From Patulibacter americanus DSM 16676 (lineage in GTDB: Bacteria; Actinomycetota; Thermoleophilia; Solirubrobacterales; Solirubrobacteraceae), in contig NZ_ATUD01000004.1 of NCBI RefSeq assembly GCF_000420025.1, forward strand, positions 230,136 through 294,135: a DNA stretch of 64,000 nucleotides, given 5' to 3'. Under the pieces are notes generated by a model. It was not told the DNA's origin, did no database searches, and saw nothing but the letters and a program-made list of their open reading frames with translations. Positions 35,697-46,252 of this stretch are shown piece after piece. The position numbers and the translations under genes were made by a program. How positions within the stretch are numbered: the stretch's first letter is position 1; every line of letters begins with the position of its first letter.

Positions 35697-36925
35697 CGCC
35701 CGGCCTCGCGGGTCATGACCCGCAGCCGCTCGGCGTGCTCGTCCGTGAGCTGGCCGGGCTCCAGCTGAAACCGCCACGAGCTGCCCGACTCGCCGGGGAC
35801 GTTCATCCGCGACTCGCTCCCCAGTCCGAGCAGGTCCTGCACCTGGACCATGCAGAGCGCCGCGGGGGAGCTCTGCGCGAGGTGCACGAGCGACCACCAC
35901 GGCTCGTCCTCGTCCGCGCCGGCGGTCTCGATCGCGGCCTGCGCGTTGATCCGGTGCGACTGCGGGATCGAGTCCCACCAGCCGCGCAGCGTGTCGTTGT
36001 CGTGCGTGCCGGTGTAGAGCACCTGGTGCTCGTGGTGGTTCTTCGGCCAGTGCGGGCCGTCCGGGTCGTTCGGATCGAACGCGAACTGCAGCACGACCAT
36101 CCCGGGCAGCTCGAGCCCGTCGCGCAGCCGCTCGACCGCGGGGGTGATGACCCCGAGGTCCTCCGCGATCAGGGGCAGACCGCCGGCCTCGTAGCCCAGG
36201 TCGCGCGCCGCGGCGTCGAAGACGGCCTTGCCCGGACCGCGGGCCCACGTGCCGTGGGACGCGTCGGGCGCGTCCTCCGGGACGGCCCAGTAGGACACGA
36301 AGCCGCGGAAGTGGTCGATCCGCGCGAGGTCGAAGAGGTCGAAGGTGCGGCCGAAGCGCTCCGTCCACCAGCGGTAGCGTCGGCGCCGCACGGCGGGCCA
36401 GTCGTAGACCGGGTTGGCCCAGAGCTGCCCCTTCTCTGAGTAGGCGTCCGGCGGGGCTCCCGAGACGACGCCCTCGCGGAAGAGCTCGGGGTGGGCCCGG
36501 TGGTCGGCGCCGTCCGGGGCCACGTAGATCGGGACGTCGCCGATGAGCTGGACGCCGCGTTCCTGCGCGTAGGCGCGCAGGGCGCTCCACTCGCGGTCGA
36601 ACCGGACCTGGTCGGCCACGGCGCCCGCTCCGGCGTAGGCCTCCCAGTCCGCGACCCAGAAGCCGTGGCGCTCGCGGAACGCGGCCTCCTCCTCGGGCGT
36701 CACCTCGGCGTCGGGCTCCGCGAGGAACCCGTTCCAGGCGGCGAAGGCGGAGGCGGACTTGTACGGCGAGCGGTACTCGTCGGGGGGACCGAGCGGCAGC
36801 GTCTGCCACCACGACTGGCCCGCGGCCTGCAGCCAGTCGACGAAGGAGTACGCCTCCGGGCCGAGCCGCCCGCCGGGGAGCGAGGTGAGGTGCAGCTGTA
36901 CGCCGCTGGATCGGGGGATTCGCAT
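35693..36925 (-). CDS. malQ: 4-alpha-Glucanotransferase (amylomaltase, GH77)
   Basis: 410 residues from ATG at 36925, shorter than the usual 500 or so; the loss is internal, since both termini are present. It transfers 4-alpha-glucan segments between maltodextrins. GH77 landmarks: SSGVQLHLTSLPG, WWQTLPLGPPDEYRSPYKSASAFA, LIGDVPIYV, nucleophile Asp204 in RIDHFRGF, acid/base Glu255 in LIAEDLGVITPAV and Asp309 in YTGTHDNDT. It diverges from glgE by 47 bases, so both sit in one glycogen locus. It is followed by an SGNH hydrolase with overlapping stop/start. Confidence 0.92.
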   Translation of the reverse strand: MRIPRSSGVQLHLTSLPGGRLGPEAYSFVDWLQAAGQSWWQTLPLGPPDEYRSPYKSASAFAAWNGFLAEPDAEVTPEEEAAFRERHGFWVADWEAYAGAGAVADQVRFDREWSALRAYAQERGVQLIGDVPIYVAPDGADHRAHPELFREGVVSGAPPDAYSEKGQLWANPVYDWPAVRRRRYRWWTERFGRTFDLFDLARIDHFRGFVSYWAVPEDAPDASHGTWARGPGKAVFDAAARDLGYEAGGLPLIAEDLGVITPAVERLRDGLELPGMVVLQFAFDPNDPDGPHWPKNHHEHQVLYTGTHDNDTLRGWWDSIPQSHRINAQAAIETAGADEDEPWWSLVHLAQSSPAALCMVQVQDLLGLGSESRMNVPGESGSSWRFQLEPGQLTDEHAERLRVMTREAGR

Positions 36926-36972
36926 GTCGTTGACGTTTCGGGGTGCTGCGTCGTGGATAGTGGACCGCACAC

Positions 36973-38904
36973 GTGCCCAGCACCACATCTTCGCAATCCC
37001 CACCGTCCCGCATCCGCATCGAGCGGCCCGGCCCCGTCGTGGACGGCGGGCGCTACCCCATCAAACGCACCGCCGGCGACGTCGTCCACGTCGGCGCCGA
37101 CGTCTTCCGCGACGGCCACGACACCCTGAGGGCCGTCGCCCGCTACCGCCCCGAGGGCGACCGCCGGTGGCGCGAGGTGCCCATGCTCCCGGTCGACGCC
37201 CACGAGGACGGCGTCCGGTGGGAGGGCACCTTCGGCCTCGACGACACCCTCGGGATGTGGGAGTGGCAGGTCCTCGCCTGGGTCGACCGCTTCGCCACCT
37301 GGCGCCACGAGATCGACCGCAAGCACGCGGCGGGCCAGGAGGACCTCTCGGGCGAGCTCTCCGAGGGCGTGCTCGTCCTGCGCGACGCCGCGAAGAACGC
37401 GAAGGGCGAGGCCCGCCGCCGCATCGAGGAGGCCGCGGACGCGCTCGAGCGGCCCGACGCGAGCGTGACCGTCGCGCTGGACCCGGACCTGGCCGCCGTC
37501 CTGACGGACCACCCCGACCGCGCGGAGCAGGCCGTCGGCGACGTGCTCCGGATCCAGGTCGACCCCGTCCTGGCGCGCTTCGGCTCTTGGTACGAGCTGT
37601 TCCCGCGCTCGTTCGGCGGCCTGAAGGGCACGAAGGACCAGGTCCCGAAGCTCGCCGAGCTCGGGTTCGACGTCCTCTACGTGCCGCCGATCCACCCCAT
37701 CGGCCTCAAGAACCGCAAGGGCCGCAACAACACGCTCGTCGCGGGCCCGGACGACCCCGGCAGCCCGTACGCGATCGGCTCGGAGGACGGGGGGCACACG
37801 GCCGTGCACCCCGAGCTCGGCACGATCGAGGACGTCGACGCGCTCGTCGCGGAGCTCGACCGGTACGGGATGAAGTTCGCGCTGGACTTCGCGATCCAGT
37901 GCTCGGCGGACCACCCGTGGCTCACGGAGCACCCCGAGTGGTTCAACCGCCGCCCGGACGGCACCCTGAAGTACGCGGAGAACCCGCCCAAGAAGTACCA
38001 GGACATCTACAACGTCGACTTCGCCTGCGAGGACTGGCAGGGGCTCTGGCAGGCGCTCCTCGACGTCGTCCGCTTCTGGGTCGACCACGGGGTCCGCGTC
38101 TTCCGCGTCGACAACCCGCACACGAAGCCGCTCCCCTTCTGGGAGTGGATGATCGGCGAGATCCGCAAGACGGATCCCGACGTGATCTTCCTCGCCGAGG
38201 CGTTCACCCGCCGCCGCGTGATGCAGGCGCTCGCGAAGGTCGGCTTCCAGCAGTCCTACACGTACTTCACGTGGAAGAACTCGTCCTGGGACCTCAAGGA
38301 GTACTTCTCGGAGCTCGCGCACTCGGGCGAGGAGGAGTACTTCCGCCCCAACGCGTTCGTCAACACGCCGGACATCCTCCCCGAGTACCTGCAGGTGGGC
38401 GGACCGAACGCGTTTCCGGTCCGCGCGATCCTCGCCGCCACGCTCTCGCCGAGCTGGGGCGTCTACTCCGGGTTCGAGAACTTCGAGCACACGGCGGTCA
38501 AGCCGCACAGTGAGGAGTACCTCGACTCGGAGAAGTACGAGGCGCACGACCGGCGGCTCGACGGCCCCCTGCTGCCGCTCATCGGCACGCTGAACCGCGC
38601 GCGACGTGACAACGTCGCGCTGCAGCACCTCGGGGACCTCCGGTTCCTCGAGACCCACAACGAGGCGCTGATCGCGTACGCCAAGCGGCGTGGCGACAAC
38701 GTCGTCATCACGGTGGTCAACATCGACTTCGAACACGCCCAGGAGGGTCTCGTGGAGATCCCGAACGACCTCGGATTCCCCGAGTCCTTCACCGTCACCG
38801 ACCTGTTGAGCGTGGAGCGCTTCGACTGGCACCACGGAGGGAACTACGTCCGGCTCGTGCCGGGCGAACGCGCCGGCCACGTCCTGCGGGTGGACACCCG
38901 ATGA
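36973..38904 (+). CDS. glgE: Alpha-1,4-glucan:maltose-1-phosphate maltosyltransferase GlgE
   Basis: 643 residues from GTG at 36973 (a GATAGT -10-like box lies 11 bases upstream). A GH13_3 enzyme that extends alpha-1,4-glucan with maltose units from maltose-1-phosphate. The N-terminal beta domain ([22 protein letters not shown]) is typical; the barrel has [18 protein letters not shown], catalytic Asp380 in [10 protein letters not shown], Glu409 in [12 protein letters not shown] and the GlgE-specific [14 protein letters not shown]. It is the first gene of an eight-gene overlapping operon; the treS start overlaps its stop by ATGA. Confidence 0.96.
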   Translation: MPSTTSSQSPPSRIRIERPGPVVDGGRYPIKRTAGDVVHVGADVFRDGHDTLRAVARYRPEGDRRWREVPMLPVDAHEDGVRWEGTFGLDDTLGMWEWQVLAWVDRFATWRHEIDRKHAAGQEDLSGELSEGVLVLRDAAKNAKGEARRRIEEAADALERPDASVTVALDPDLAAVLTDHPDRAEQAVGDVLRIQVDPVLARFGSWYELFPRSFGGLKGTKDQVPKLAELGFDVLYVPPIHPIGLKNRKGRNNTLVAGPDDPGSPYAIGSEDGGHTAVHPELGTIEDVDALVAELDRYGMKFALDFAIQCSADHPWLTEHPEWFNRRPDGTLKYAENPPKKYQDIYNVDFACEDWQGLWQALLDVVRFWVDHGVRVFRVDNPHTKPLPFWEWMIGEIRKTDPDVIFLAEAFTRRRVMQALAKVGFQQSYTYFTWKNSSWDLKEYFSELAHSGEEEYFRPNAFVNTPDILPEYLQVGGPNAFPVRAILAATLSPSWGVYSGFENFEHTAVKPHSEEYLDSEKYEAHDRRLDGPLLPLIGTLNRARRDNVALQHLGDLRFLETHNEALIAYAKRRGDNVVITVVNIDFEHAQEGLVEIPNDLGFPESFTVTDLLSVERFDWHHGGNYVRLVPGERAGHVLRVDTR

Positions 38905-40721
38905 GCCCGATGAGCGATCTGCCCACGCCGGGCAGCGGCCAGGCCACGGGTCTGCCGGGCACGAAGGCCTCCGACACGACCTCGCTGCCGACCCCCGGCT
39001 CGGCCGGCGCGGTCGTGGAGCACGCGCCGTACCACCCGACCCAGTGGTTCGAGAGCGATCCGCTCTGGTTCAAGACCGCGGTCTTCTACGAGATCCACCT
39101 GCGCGGCTTCTTCGACGGCAACAACGACGGCTCGGGCGACATCCGCGGTCTGACGGAGAAGCTCGACTACCTGCAGTGGCTCGGGGTCGACTGCATCTGG
39201 CTGCTGCCGATGTACGCCTCCCCGCTGAAGGACGGCGGCTACGACATCGCCGACTTCTACGAGGTCCACCCGGACTACGGCACGATCGAGGACATCCGGT
39301 CCCTGATCGAGGCGGCGCACGAGCGCGGCATCCGGATCATCGCCGACCTCGTGATGAACCACACCTCGAGCGACCACGAGTGGTTCCAGAAGGCGCGCAA
39401 CGCCCCGAAGGGGTCGCCGGAGCGCGACTGGTACGTCTGGTCCGACACGGACGAGCTGTACCAGGAGGCCCGGATCATCTTCATCGACACCGAGCCGTCG
39501 AACTGGACGTGGGACCCGGTCGCGGGCCAGTACTACTGGCACCGCTTCTTCGCCCACCAGCCGGACCTCAACTACGACAACCCGGCCGTGCAGGAGGCGA
39601 TGCTCGAGGCGCTGCGCTTCTGGCTCGACCTCGGCCTGGACGGGTTCCGGCTCGACGCCGTGCCGTACCTCTTCGAGCGCCCGGGCACCAACGGCGAGAA
39701 CCTCCCCGAGACCCACGAGTTCCTCAAGCGGGTCCGGCGCGAGGTGGACGAGGGCTACCAGGACCGCGTCCTGCTGGCCGAGGCCAACCAGTGGCCGGCC
39801 GACGTCGTGGAGTACTTCGGCGACGGCGACGAGTGCCACATGGCGTTCCACTTCCCCGTCATGCCGCGCATGTTCATGTCGGTGCGGCGCGAGGACGCGA
39901 CGCCCATGTACGAGATCCTCGAGCAGACGCCGGACATCCCGGAGAACTGCCAGTGGGGCATCTTCCTCCGCAACCACGACGAGCTGACGCTCGAGATGGT
40001 CACGGACGAGGAGCGCGACTACATGTACGGGGAGTACGCGAAGGACCCGCGTATGAAGCTCAACGTCGGCATCCGCCGGCGCCTCGCCCCGCTCCTGGAC
40101 AACGGCCGGGACGAGATCGAGCTGATGAACGCGATCATGTTCTCGCTCCCCGGCTCGCCGGTCCTCTACTACGGCGATGAGATCGGGATGGGCGACAACG
40201 TCTACCTGGGCGACCGCGACGGCGTGCGCACGCCGATGCAGTGGACGGGCGACCGCAACGGCGGGTTCTCCAAGGCCGACTTCGCGCAGCTCTACGCGCC
40301 GCCGCTGATGGACCCGGTCTACAGCTACCAGGCCGTCAACGTCGAGGCCCAGCTGCGGACCCCGACCTCGCTGCTGCGGTGGATGAAGCGGTTCATCCAG
40401 CTGCGCAAGGAGCACCCGGTGTTCGGCGTCGGCACGTACGAGCCGCTCTCGCCGTCCAACTCGAAGGTGTTCGCGCACATCCGCCGCTACGAGGACGACA
40501 TCGTCGTCTGCGTGCACAACATGGCCCGCAGCGCACAGGCGGTCGAGCTCGACCTCTCCGCCTTCCAGGGACGGTGCCCGGAGGAGATGTTCGGGCGCAC
40601 CCTGTTCCCGCGCATCGGCGAGCTGCCGTACCTGCTGACCCTCGCGCCCCGGGGGTTCTTCTGGTTCCTCCTGCGCGACACGGAGTCCGTCGACACCCTG
40701 GAGGCCACCGATGACGCCTGA
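38901..40721 (+). CDS. treS: Trehalose synthase (maltose alpha-D-glucosyltransferase) TreS
   Basis: 606 residues, ATG at 38901 overlapping glgE. It interconverts maltose and trehalose. GH13_16 barrel: [49 protein letters not shown], nucleophile Asp in [11 protein letters not shown], Glu in LLAEANQWP and [12 protein letters not shown]. The Ca-binding loop of the first segment is intact. Some TreS proteins are fused to maltokinase; here the two are separate but overlap by 11 bases, and TreS and Mak are known to assemble. A 40-residue Ser/Thr/Pro-rich N-terminus precedes the domain. Confidence 0.96.
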   Translation: MSPMSDLPTPGSGQATGLPGTKASDTTSLPTPGSAGAVVEHAPYHPTQWFESDPLWFKTAVFYEIHLRGFFDGNNDGSGDIRGLTEKLDYLQWLGVDCIWLLPMYASPLKDGGYDIADFYEVHPDYGTIEDIRSLIEAAHERGIRIIADLVMNHTSSDHEWFQKARNAPKGSPERDWYVWSDTDELYQEARIIFIDTEPSNWTWDPVAGQYYWHRFFAHQPDLNYDNPAVQEAMLEALRFWLDLGLDGFRLDAVPYLFERPGTNGENLPETHEFLKRVRREVDEGYQDRVLLAEANQWPADVVEYFGDGDECHMAFHFPVMPRMFMSVRREDATPMYEILEQTPDIPENCQWGIFLRNHDELTLEMVTDEERDYMYGEYAKDPRMKLNVGIRRRLAPLLDNGRDEIELMNAIMFSLPGSPVLYYGDEIGMGDNVYLGDRDGVRTPMQWTGDRNGGFSKADFAQLYAPPLMDPVYSYQAVNVEAQLRTPTSLLRWMKRFIQLRKEHPVFGVGTYEPLSPSNSKVFAHIRRYEDDIVVCVHNMARSAQAVELDLSAFQGRCPEEMFGRTLFPRIGELPYLLTLAPRGFFWFLLRDTESVDTLEATDDA

Positions 40722-42114
40722 TCTGACCCGCCTGGACGAGGCGCTGCTCGAGGAGTGGCTGCCCGGTCGCCGCTGGTTCGGCGCGAAGTCGCGCGAGCTC
40801 TCGCACGTGCACGTCGTCGACGTCGTGACGCTGCGCGAGGACGAGCGGCTCGGCCTCGCCGTGGCGATCGTCGAGGCCCGCTTCCCCGGCGGCACGCACG
40901 ACCTCTACCAGCTGCCCCTGGCCATCCGGCCGGCGGCCGAGGGCTGGGACACCGAGGTCCTGCAGGAGATCGACGGCGCGACGGTGTACGACGCGCTCGC
41001 CGACCCGGAGTCCGCGGCGCTGATCGCGGGGATGCTCCGCGACCAGGTCGTCGCGGGCGAGGATCCGAGGATCGAGTTCCACTGGGTCGAGGGCGTCGAG
41101 CCCCCGGCCGCCCAGCCGACCGCGCGGCCGATGGGGGCGGAGCAGTCCAACTCCTCCATCGTCATCGACGACGCGTACGTGCTGAAGACGTTCCGCCGCC
41201 TCGAGCCGGGCGAGAACCCCGAGCTCGAGATGACGCGCTTCCTCTCCGAGCGCGCGTTCCCGCACATCGCGGAGCTCGGTGGCTGGTACGACTACACGGG
41301 GGAGGTCATGGAGGGCACGCTCGGCGTGGTCCAGCGCTTCGTGCCCGGCGGCCGCGACGGCTGGGAGATGGTGCTCGACCAGCTCTCCGAGGACCCCGAG
41401 GGCCTGCTCCCGCAGCTCGCCGCGCTCGGCGTGGTCGTCGCCCGCCTGCACAACGCGCTGGCGTCCGACGCGAACGACCCGGCCTTCGCGCCGGAGGAGC
41501 CGACGGACGAGGCCCTGGCGATCATGACCGCCACGATCGACGAGCAGATCGAGCGCCTGTTCCTCGACCTGCCCGAGGGCGACGAGCGCCTCGCCAAGAT
41601 CGCCGGCCGCGGCGAGGAGGCCCGGGACCGCCTGCGCCTCGTGTCCCACATCGGCGGCGCCGGGCGGCTCATCCGCCACCACGGCGACTTCCACCTGGGC
41701 CAGACGCTGCGCGTCGCCGACGGCGACGCCGGCCCCTCCTGGATCATCCTCGACTTCGAGGGTGAGCCCGCCCGGGCGCTCCTGGACCGCCGTCGCAAGC
41801 GCTCGCCGCTGCGCGACGTGGCGGGCCTCCTGCGCTCCCTGGCCTACGCGGTCTCCGCCGCCCGCCTGCAGCGCGGCGTCGAGGCGCCCGCCGACTGGGA
41901 GGAGCGGGCCCGTACCGCCTTCCTCGACGACTACCTCGCCGAGATCGAGCCGTCCCTGATGCCGCCCACGGCGTCGGGCACGAAGACGCTGCTCTCGATC
42001 CTCGAGCTCGAGAAGGCCGTCTACGAGCTGCGCTACGAGCTCGACCACCGCCCGGACTGGGTGCCGATCCCCGCGGCTGCCATCGCCCGCCTGCTCGAGG
42101 AGCCGATCGCATGA
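40711..42114 (+). CDS. mak: Maltokinase
   Basis: 467 residues, ATG at 40711, overlapping the treS end by 11 bases. It phosphorylates maltose with ATP to maltose-1-phosphate, the donor for GlgE. The N-terminal cap ([19 protein letters not shown]) is typical of Pep2/Mak. The kinase-like lobe has the catalytic [11 protein letters not shown], the metal-binding [13 protein letters not shown] and the [22 protein letters not shown] helix. Its stop overlaps the glgB ATG by four bases. Confidence 0.95.
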   Translation: MTPDLTRLDEALLEEWLPGRRWFGAKSRELSHVHVVDVVTLREDERLGLAVAIVEARFPGGTHDLYQLPLAIRPAAEGWDTEVLQEIDGATVYDALADPESAALIAGMLRDQVVAGEDPRIEFHWVEGVEPPAAQPTARPMGAEQSNSSIVIDDAYVLKTFRRLEPGENPELEMTRFLSERAFPHIAELGGWYDYTGEVMEGTLGVVQRFVPGGRDGWEMVLDQLSEDPEGLLPQLAALGVVVARLHNALASDANDPAFAPEEPTDEALAIMTATIDEQIERLFLDLPEGDERLAKIAGRGEEARDRLRLVSHIGGAGRLIRHHGDFHLGQTLRVADGDAGPSWIILDFEGEPARALLDRRRKRSPLRDVAGLLRSLAYAVSAARLQRGVEAPADWEERARTAFLDDYLAEIEPSLMPPTASGTKTLLSILELEKAVYELRYELDHRPDWVPIPAAAIARLLEEPIA

Positions 42115-44510
42115 GCCCCAAGGACCGCAAGCCGAAGCGCGCGCCGAAGACCGACGGCAGCGGGGCCGCGGCCGCCGAGGCCGTCGACACCGCCGTCGCC
42201 ACGCCGGAGGACCCCGCGTCCCTGGCCCAGCTCGCCGCACCGACCCCCACGCCGCCCGCGCCCGCGACGGTCGACCCCGCCGTCTACGAGCGCGACGTCC
42301 AGGCGCTCGTGCACCGCGACCTCGCGGACCCGCACCGCCTGCTCGGCGCGCACCCCGTGGAGGGCGGCGTGGTCGTCCGGGCCTGGCGGCCCGACGCCGC
42401 CGGCGTGACCGTCCACCCCGAGCGGGGCGACGCCGTCACCGCGCGCCTCGTGCACGACGCGGGTCTCTTCGAGGCCACGCTCCCCGGCGCCGAGCTGCCC
42501 CTGCGATACGGCCTCGCCGTGGACTACGGCGAGCACGGCAGCTTCCCGGTCCAGGACCCGTACCGCCACAGCCCGACGGTCGGCGAGCTCGACCTGCACC
42601 TCATGGGAGAGGGCCGCCACGAGGCGCTGTGGGAGAAGCTCGGCGCGCACGTGACCGAGCTCGACGGCGAGCGCGGCACGGCCTTCGCCGTGTGGGCGCC
42701 CAACGCGCGGTCCGTGTCCGTCGTCGGCGAGTTCGACGGCTGGGACGGCCGCCTGCACCCCATGCGGTCCCTCGGGCCGTCCGGCGTGTGGGAGCTCTTC
42801 GTCCCCGGCGTCGGCGACGGCGTCCCGTACAAGTACGAGATCCGCACCGCCGACGGCACCCTCGTGCTGCACGCCGACCCGTTCGCGTTCCAGACGCAGA
42901 TCCCGCCGGAGACGGACTCCGTCGTCCACGAGTCCCGCCACGAGTGGCAAGACGACGCCTGGATGGAGCAGCGGGACAAGACGGACCACCTCGCCGCGCC
43001 GATGTCGGCCTACGAGGTGCACCTGCCCTCGTGGCGCCGCGGTGCCGGCGACGAGCTCCTGAGCTACGCCGACCTCGCCGACCAGCTCGCGGAGTACTGC
43101 GTCGAGATGGGCTTCACGCACGTCGAGCTGCTGCCCGTGATGGGCCACCCGTTCCCGGGCTCCTGGGGCTACCAGGTGACCTCGTACTTCGCCCCGACTC
43201 CGCGGCACGGCTCGCCGGACGACTTCCGCGCGTTCGTCGACCGCATGCACGAGCGCGGCATCGGCGTGCTGCTCGACTGGGTCCCCGCGCACTTCCCGCG
43301 CGACGCCTGGGCACTGGCGCAGTTCGACGGCACGGCGCTCTACGAGCACGCCGATCCCCGCCGCGGGTCGCACCCCGACTGGGGCACGCTGATCTTCAAC
43401 TTCGGGCGCAACGAGGTCCGGAACTTCCTGCTCGCCTCGGCCCTCTTCTGGGTCAAGGAGTTCCACGTCGACGGCCTGCGGGTCGACGCCGTGGCGTCCA
43501 TGCTCTACCTCGACTACTCCCGCAAGGAGGGCGAGTGGGTCCCGAACGTCCACGGAGGGCGCGAGGACCTCGAGGCGGTCGAGTTCCTCAAGGAGATGAA
43601 CGAGGTCGTCTACGCCCGCGAGCCGGGGACGATCACCGCGGCCGAGGAGTCGACCTCCTGGCCCGGCGTCTCCCGCCCGACGTACCTGGGCGGCCTGGGC
43701 TTCGGGTTCAAGTGGAACATGGGCTGGATGCACGACACGCTGGAGTACTTCCAGCAGGACCCGGTCAACCGGCGCTACCACCACCACGGGCTCACGTTCA
43801 GCCTGCACTACGCGTTCTCCGAGAACTTCGTGCTGCCGCTGAGCCACGACGAGGTCGTGCACGGCAAGGGCTCCCTGCTCACGAAGATGCCGGGCGACCC
43901 GTGGCAGAAGCTCGCCAACCTCCGCGCGCTCTACGGCTACATGTGGGCGCACCCGGGCAAGAACCTGCTCTTCATGGGCCAGGAGTTCGCCCAGGAGCGC
44001 GAGTGGAGCCACGAGCGCTCGCTCGACTGGCACCTCCTCGACGAGCGCCACGACCCCTCGACGCCGCCGACGCACTCGGGCGTCCAGGCCGTCGTGCGCG
44101 ACCTCAACCACGTGATGCGCGAGCACCCCGCGCTGTGGGAGCGCGACGTCGACCCGGCCGGCTTCTGGTGGCTCGAGCCCAACGACGCGGAGCGCAACAT
44201 CGTCGCGTTCGCCCGCGGAGCGGCGTTCGACCCGGACGATCCCAAGACGCTCGAGGACCGTGACCTCGTCGTCTGCGTGGCGAACCTGTCCCCGGTCCCG
44301 CGCGAGGGCTACCGCGTGGGCCTGCCCCGCGGTGGTGCGTGGCGTGAGGCACTGAACACGGACGCCGCCGAGTACGGCGGTTCCGGAATGGGCAACGGTG
44401 GCCGCGTGATCCCCGACGACACCCCCTGGCACGGGCAGCCGTGCTCCGCCGCGTTGACCCTGCCGCCCCTCGGCGTCCTCTGGCTGGTGCCGGAGACCCC
44501 CGCCCCGTGA
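42111..44510 (+). CDS. glgB: 1,4-alpha-Glucan branching enzyme GlgB
   Basis: 799 residues, ATG at 42111 (ATGA overlap). It introduces alpha-1,6 branches. A 45-residue Ala/Pro/Lys-rich tail precedes two beta-sandwich modules: an N1-type domain (DPHRLLGAHPVEGGVVVRAW) and CBM48 (FAVWAPNARSVSVVGEFDGWDGR). The GH13_9 barrel carries nucleophile Asp in HVDGLRVDAVASMLY, Glu in TAAEESTSWPGVSRP and Asp in LSHDEVVHGKGSLL, with a C-terminal beta domain. In this operon it branches the GlgE product. The treZ GTG overlaps its stop. Confidence 0.96.
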   Translation: MSPKDRKPKRAPKTDGSGAAAAEAVDTAVATPEDPASLAQLAAPTPTPPAPATVDPAVYERDVQALVHRDLADPHRLLGAHPVEGGVVVRAWRPDAAGVTVHPERGDAVTARLVHDAGLFEATLPGAELPLRYGLAVDYGEHGSFPVQDPYRHSPTVGELDLHLMGEGRHEALWEKLGAHVTELDGERGTAFAVWAPNARSVSVVGEFDGWDGRLHPMRSLGPSGVWELFVPGVGDGVPYKYEIRTADGTLVLHADPFAFQTQIPPETDSVVHESRHEWQDDAWMEQRDKTDHLAAPMSAYEVHLPSWRRGAGDELLSYADLADQLAEYCVEMGFTHVELLPVMGHPFPGSWGYQVTSYFAPTPRHGSPDDFRAFVDRMHERGIGVLLDWVPAHFPRDAWALAQFDGTALYEHADPRRGSHPDWGTLIFNFGRNEVRNFLLASALFWVKEFHVDGLRVDAVASMLYLDYSRKEGEWVPNVHGGREDLEAVEFLKEMNEVVYAREPGTITAAEESTSWPGVSRPTYLGGLGFGFKWNMGWMHDTLEYFQQDPVNRRYHHHGLTFSLHYAFSENFVLPLSHDEVVHGKGSLLTKMPGDPWQKLANLRALYGYMWAHPGKNLLFMGQEFAQEREWSHERSLDWHLLDERHDPSTPPTHSGVQAVVRDLNHVMREHPALWERDVDPAGFWWLEPNDAERNIVAFARGAAFDPDDPKTLEDRDLVVCVANLSPVPREGYRVGLPRGGAWREALNTDAAEYGGSGMGNGGRVIPDDTPWHGQPCSAALTLPPLGVLWLVPETPAP

Positions 44511-46252
44511 GCGGCTACGTGTGGGAGCGCCGCCACGGCGCCACCCCGCTCGGCGACGGGCTGACCGAGTTCCGCGTCTGGGCGCCACGGGCCGAGCGCG
44601 TCGAGCTGCAGGTCGACGGCCGCACCGAGGCGCTCGAGGCCGAGGGCTTCGGGTTCCACACCGCCACGGTCGACGCGCCGCACGGGACGGACTACCGGTT
44701 CGTCCTGGAGGGCACGGCGCACGCGGACCCGTCGTCGCGCTGGCAGCCCGAGGGCATCCGCGGACCGTCGCGCGTGGTCGACCCGAACCTCTTCCGCTGG
44801 ACGGACGAGAGCTGGGCCGGGATCGAGCGCCAGGGCATGGTGCTCTACGAGCTGCACGTCGGCACGTTCACCGCCGAGGGCACCTTCGACGCGGCGATCG
44901 AGCACCTGGCCGGCCTGGCCGAGATCGGCGTCACGGCCGTCGAGGTGATGCCGGTCGCCGAGTTCCCGGGCAGCCGGGGCTGGGGCTACGACGGCGTCTT
45001 CCTCTCGGCCACGCAGTCGAGCTACGGCGGGCCCGAGGCGTTCGCCCGGTTCGTCGACGCGGCCCACGCGGCCGGCCTCGGCGTCGTGCTCGACGTGGTC
45101 TACAACCACCTCGGCGCGTCGGGGGTGCAGAGCATCGAGGCCTACGGCCCGTACCTCACGGACAAGCACGAGACGTTCTGGGGCAAGGCCGTCAACTACG
45201 ACGACGCCGACTGCGATCCGGTCCGCGAGTGGGTGCTGCAGAGCGCCGAGGGCTGGATCCGCGACTTCCACCTCGACGGCCTGCGCCTCGACGCGATCCA
45301 CGCGATCTCGGACGACTCCGCGCGGCCGATCGTGGCCGAGGTCGCCGCCCGGGCCCACGCCGCCGGCCGCACGCCGCAGGCCCCCTTCGTGGTCGCGGAG
45401 AGCGGCCTGAACGATCCCAAGGTGATCCGGCCGCGGGAGCAGGGCGGCCTCGGCTGCGACGCCGTGTGGGCCGACGACTTCCACCACGCCGTGCGCGTGC
45501 TGCTGACGGGCGAGAAGGAGGGCTACTACGAGGAGTTCGGCGCGCTGGCCGACCTCGCGAAGGCCTTCCGCCGCCCGGTGCTGCCCGACGGCACGTACTC
45601 CACGCTGCGTCGCAAGCGCTTCGGCGCGCCGCACGACGACCGCCCGGTCGAGCAGTTCGTCGTCTTCGACATGAACCACGACCAGGTCGGCAACCGCGCC
45701 GTGGGCGACCGCCTCCCGCGTGAGATCCGCCCGCTCGCCGCGTTCGTGACGTTGCTCTCGCCGTTCGTGCCGATGCTGTTCCAGGGGGAGGAGTACGGCG
45801 AGGACGCCCCGTTCCTCTTCTTCACGGACCACATCGACGAGGAGATCGCCACGGCGACGCGAGAAGGGCGCCGCCGCGAGTTCGCCTCCTTCGCCGCGTT
45901 CGCCGGCGAGGAGGTCCCCGATCCCCAGGCCGAGGAGACGTTCGTGCGGTCCAAGCTCACCCGGCAGGAGGACCCCGAGCTCGCCAAGCTCTACCGCGAC
46001 CTCCTGCGTGTCCGCCGCGATCTGCCGGCGGGCGACGTCGACGCCGCGGAGTACGACGACGAGGCGGGGCTCCTGCGCGTGCAGCGTGGCACCTACACGC
46101 TCGTCGCCAACTTCGGCACGGCTCCCGCCACGGTCGCGGGGGAGGGCAGTTCCGTCGTCCTGCACACGCCCGGAGGGGTCTCGCCCGCGGGCGACGACGG
46201 CCCCGAGGGCGCGCTGCTTCTGGCCGCCCACGCCGGGATACTGCTCGGATGA
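44507..46252 (+). CDS. treZ: Malto-oligosyltrehalose trehalohydrolase TreZ
   Basis: 581 residues from GTG at 44507, overlapping glgB as GTGA. It releases trehalose from maltooligosyl-trehalose made by TreY. CBM48-like N-terminus (TEFRVWAPRAERVELQVDG), GH13_10 barrel with YELHVGTFTAEGTFDAAI, VMPVAEFPGSRGWGYDGVF, nucleophile Asp in LDGLRLDAIHAISD, Glu in FVVAESGLNDPKV and FDMNHDQVGNRA. The FQGEEYGEDAPFLFFTDH segment is a TreZ hallmark. ATGA overlap with glgX. Confidence 0.96.
   Translation: MSGYVWERRHGATPLGDGLTEFRVWAPRAERVELQVDGRTEALEAEGFGFHTATVDAPHGTDYRFVLEGTAHADPSSRWQPEGIRGPSRVVDPNLFRWTDESWAGIERQGMVLYELHVGTFTAEGTFDAAIEHLAGLAEIGVTAVEVMPVAEFPGSRGWGYDGVFLSATQSSYGGPEAFARFVDAAHAAGLGVVLDVVYNHLGASGVQSIEAYGPYLTDKHETFWGKAVNYDDADCDPVREWVLQSAEGWIRDFHLDGLRLDAIHAISDDSARPIVAEVAARAHAAGRTPQAPFVVAESGLNDPKVIRPREQGGLGCDAVWADDFHHAVRVLLTGEKEGYYEEFGALADLAKAFRRPVLPDGTYSTLRRKRFGAPHDDRPVEQFVVFDMNHDQVGNRAVGDRLPREIRPLAAFVTLLSPFVPMLFQGEEYGEDAPFLFFTDHIDEEIATATREGRRREFASFAAFAGEEVPDPQAEETFVRSKLTRQEDPELAKLYRDLLRVRRDLPAGDVDAAEYDDEAGLLRVQRGTYTLVANFGTAPATVAGEGSSVVLHTPGGVSPAGDDGPEGALLLAAHAGILLG

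Noticed and set aside
42033..44588. Minus-strand open frame of about 850 codons opposite glgB
   Set aside because: In-register shadow of glgB; composition is low-complexity Arg/Val/Gly with no domain.
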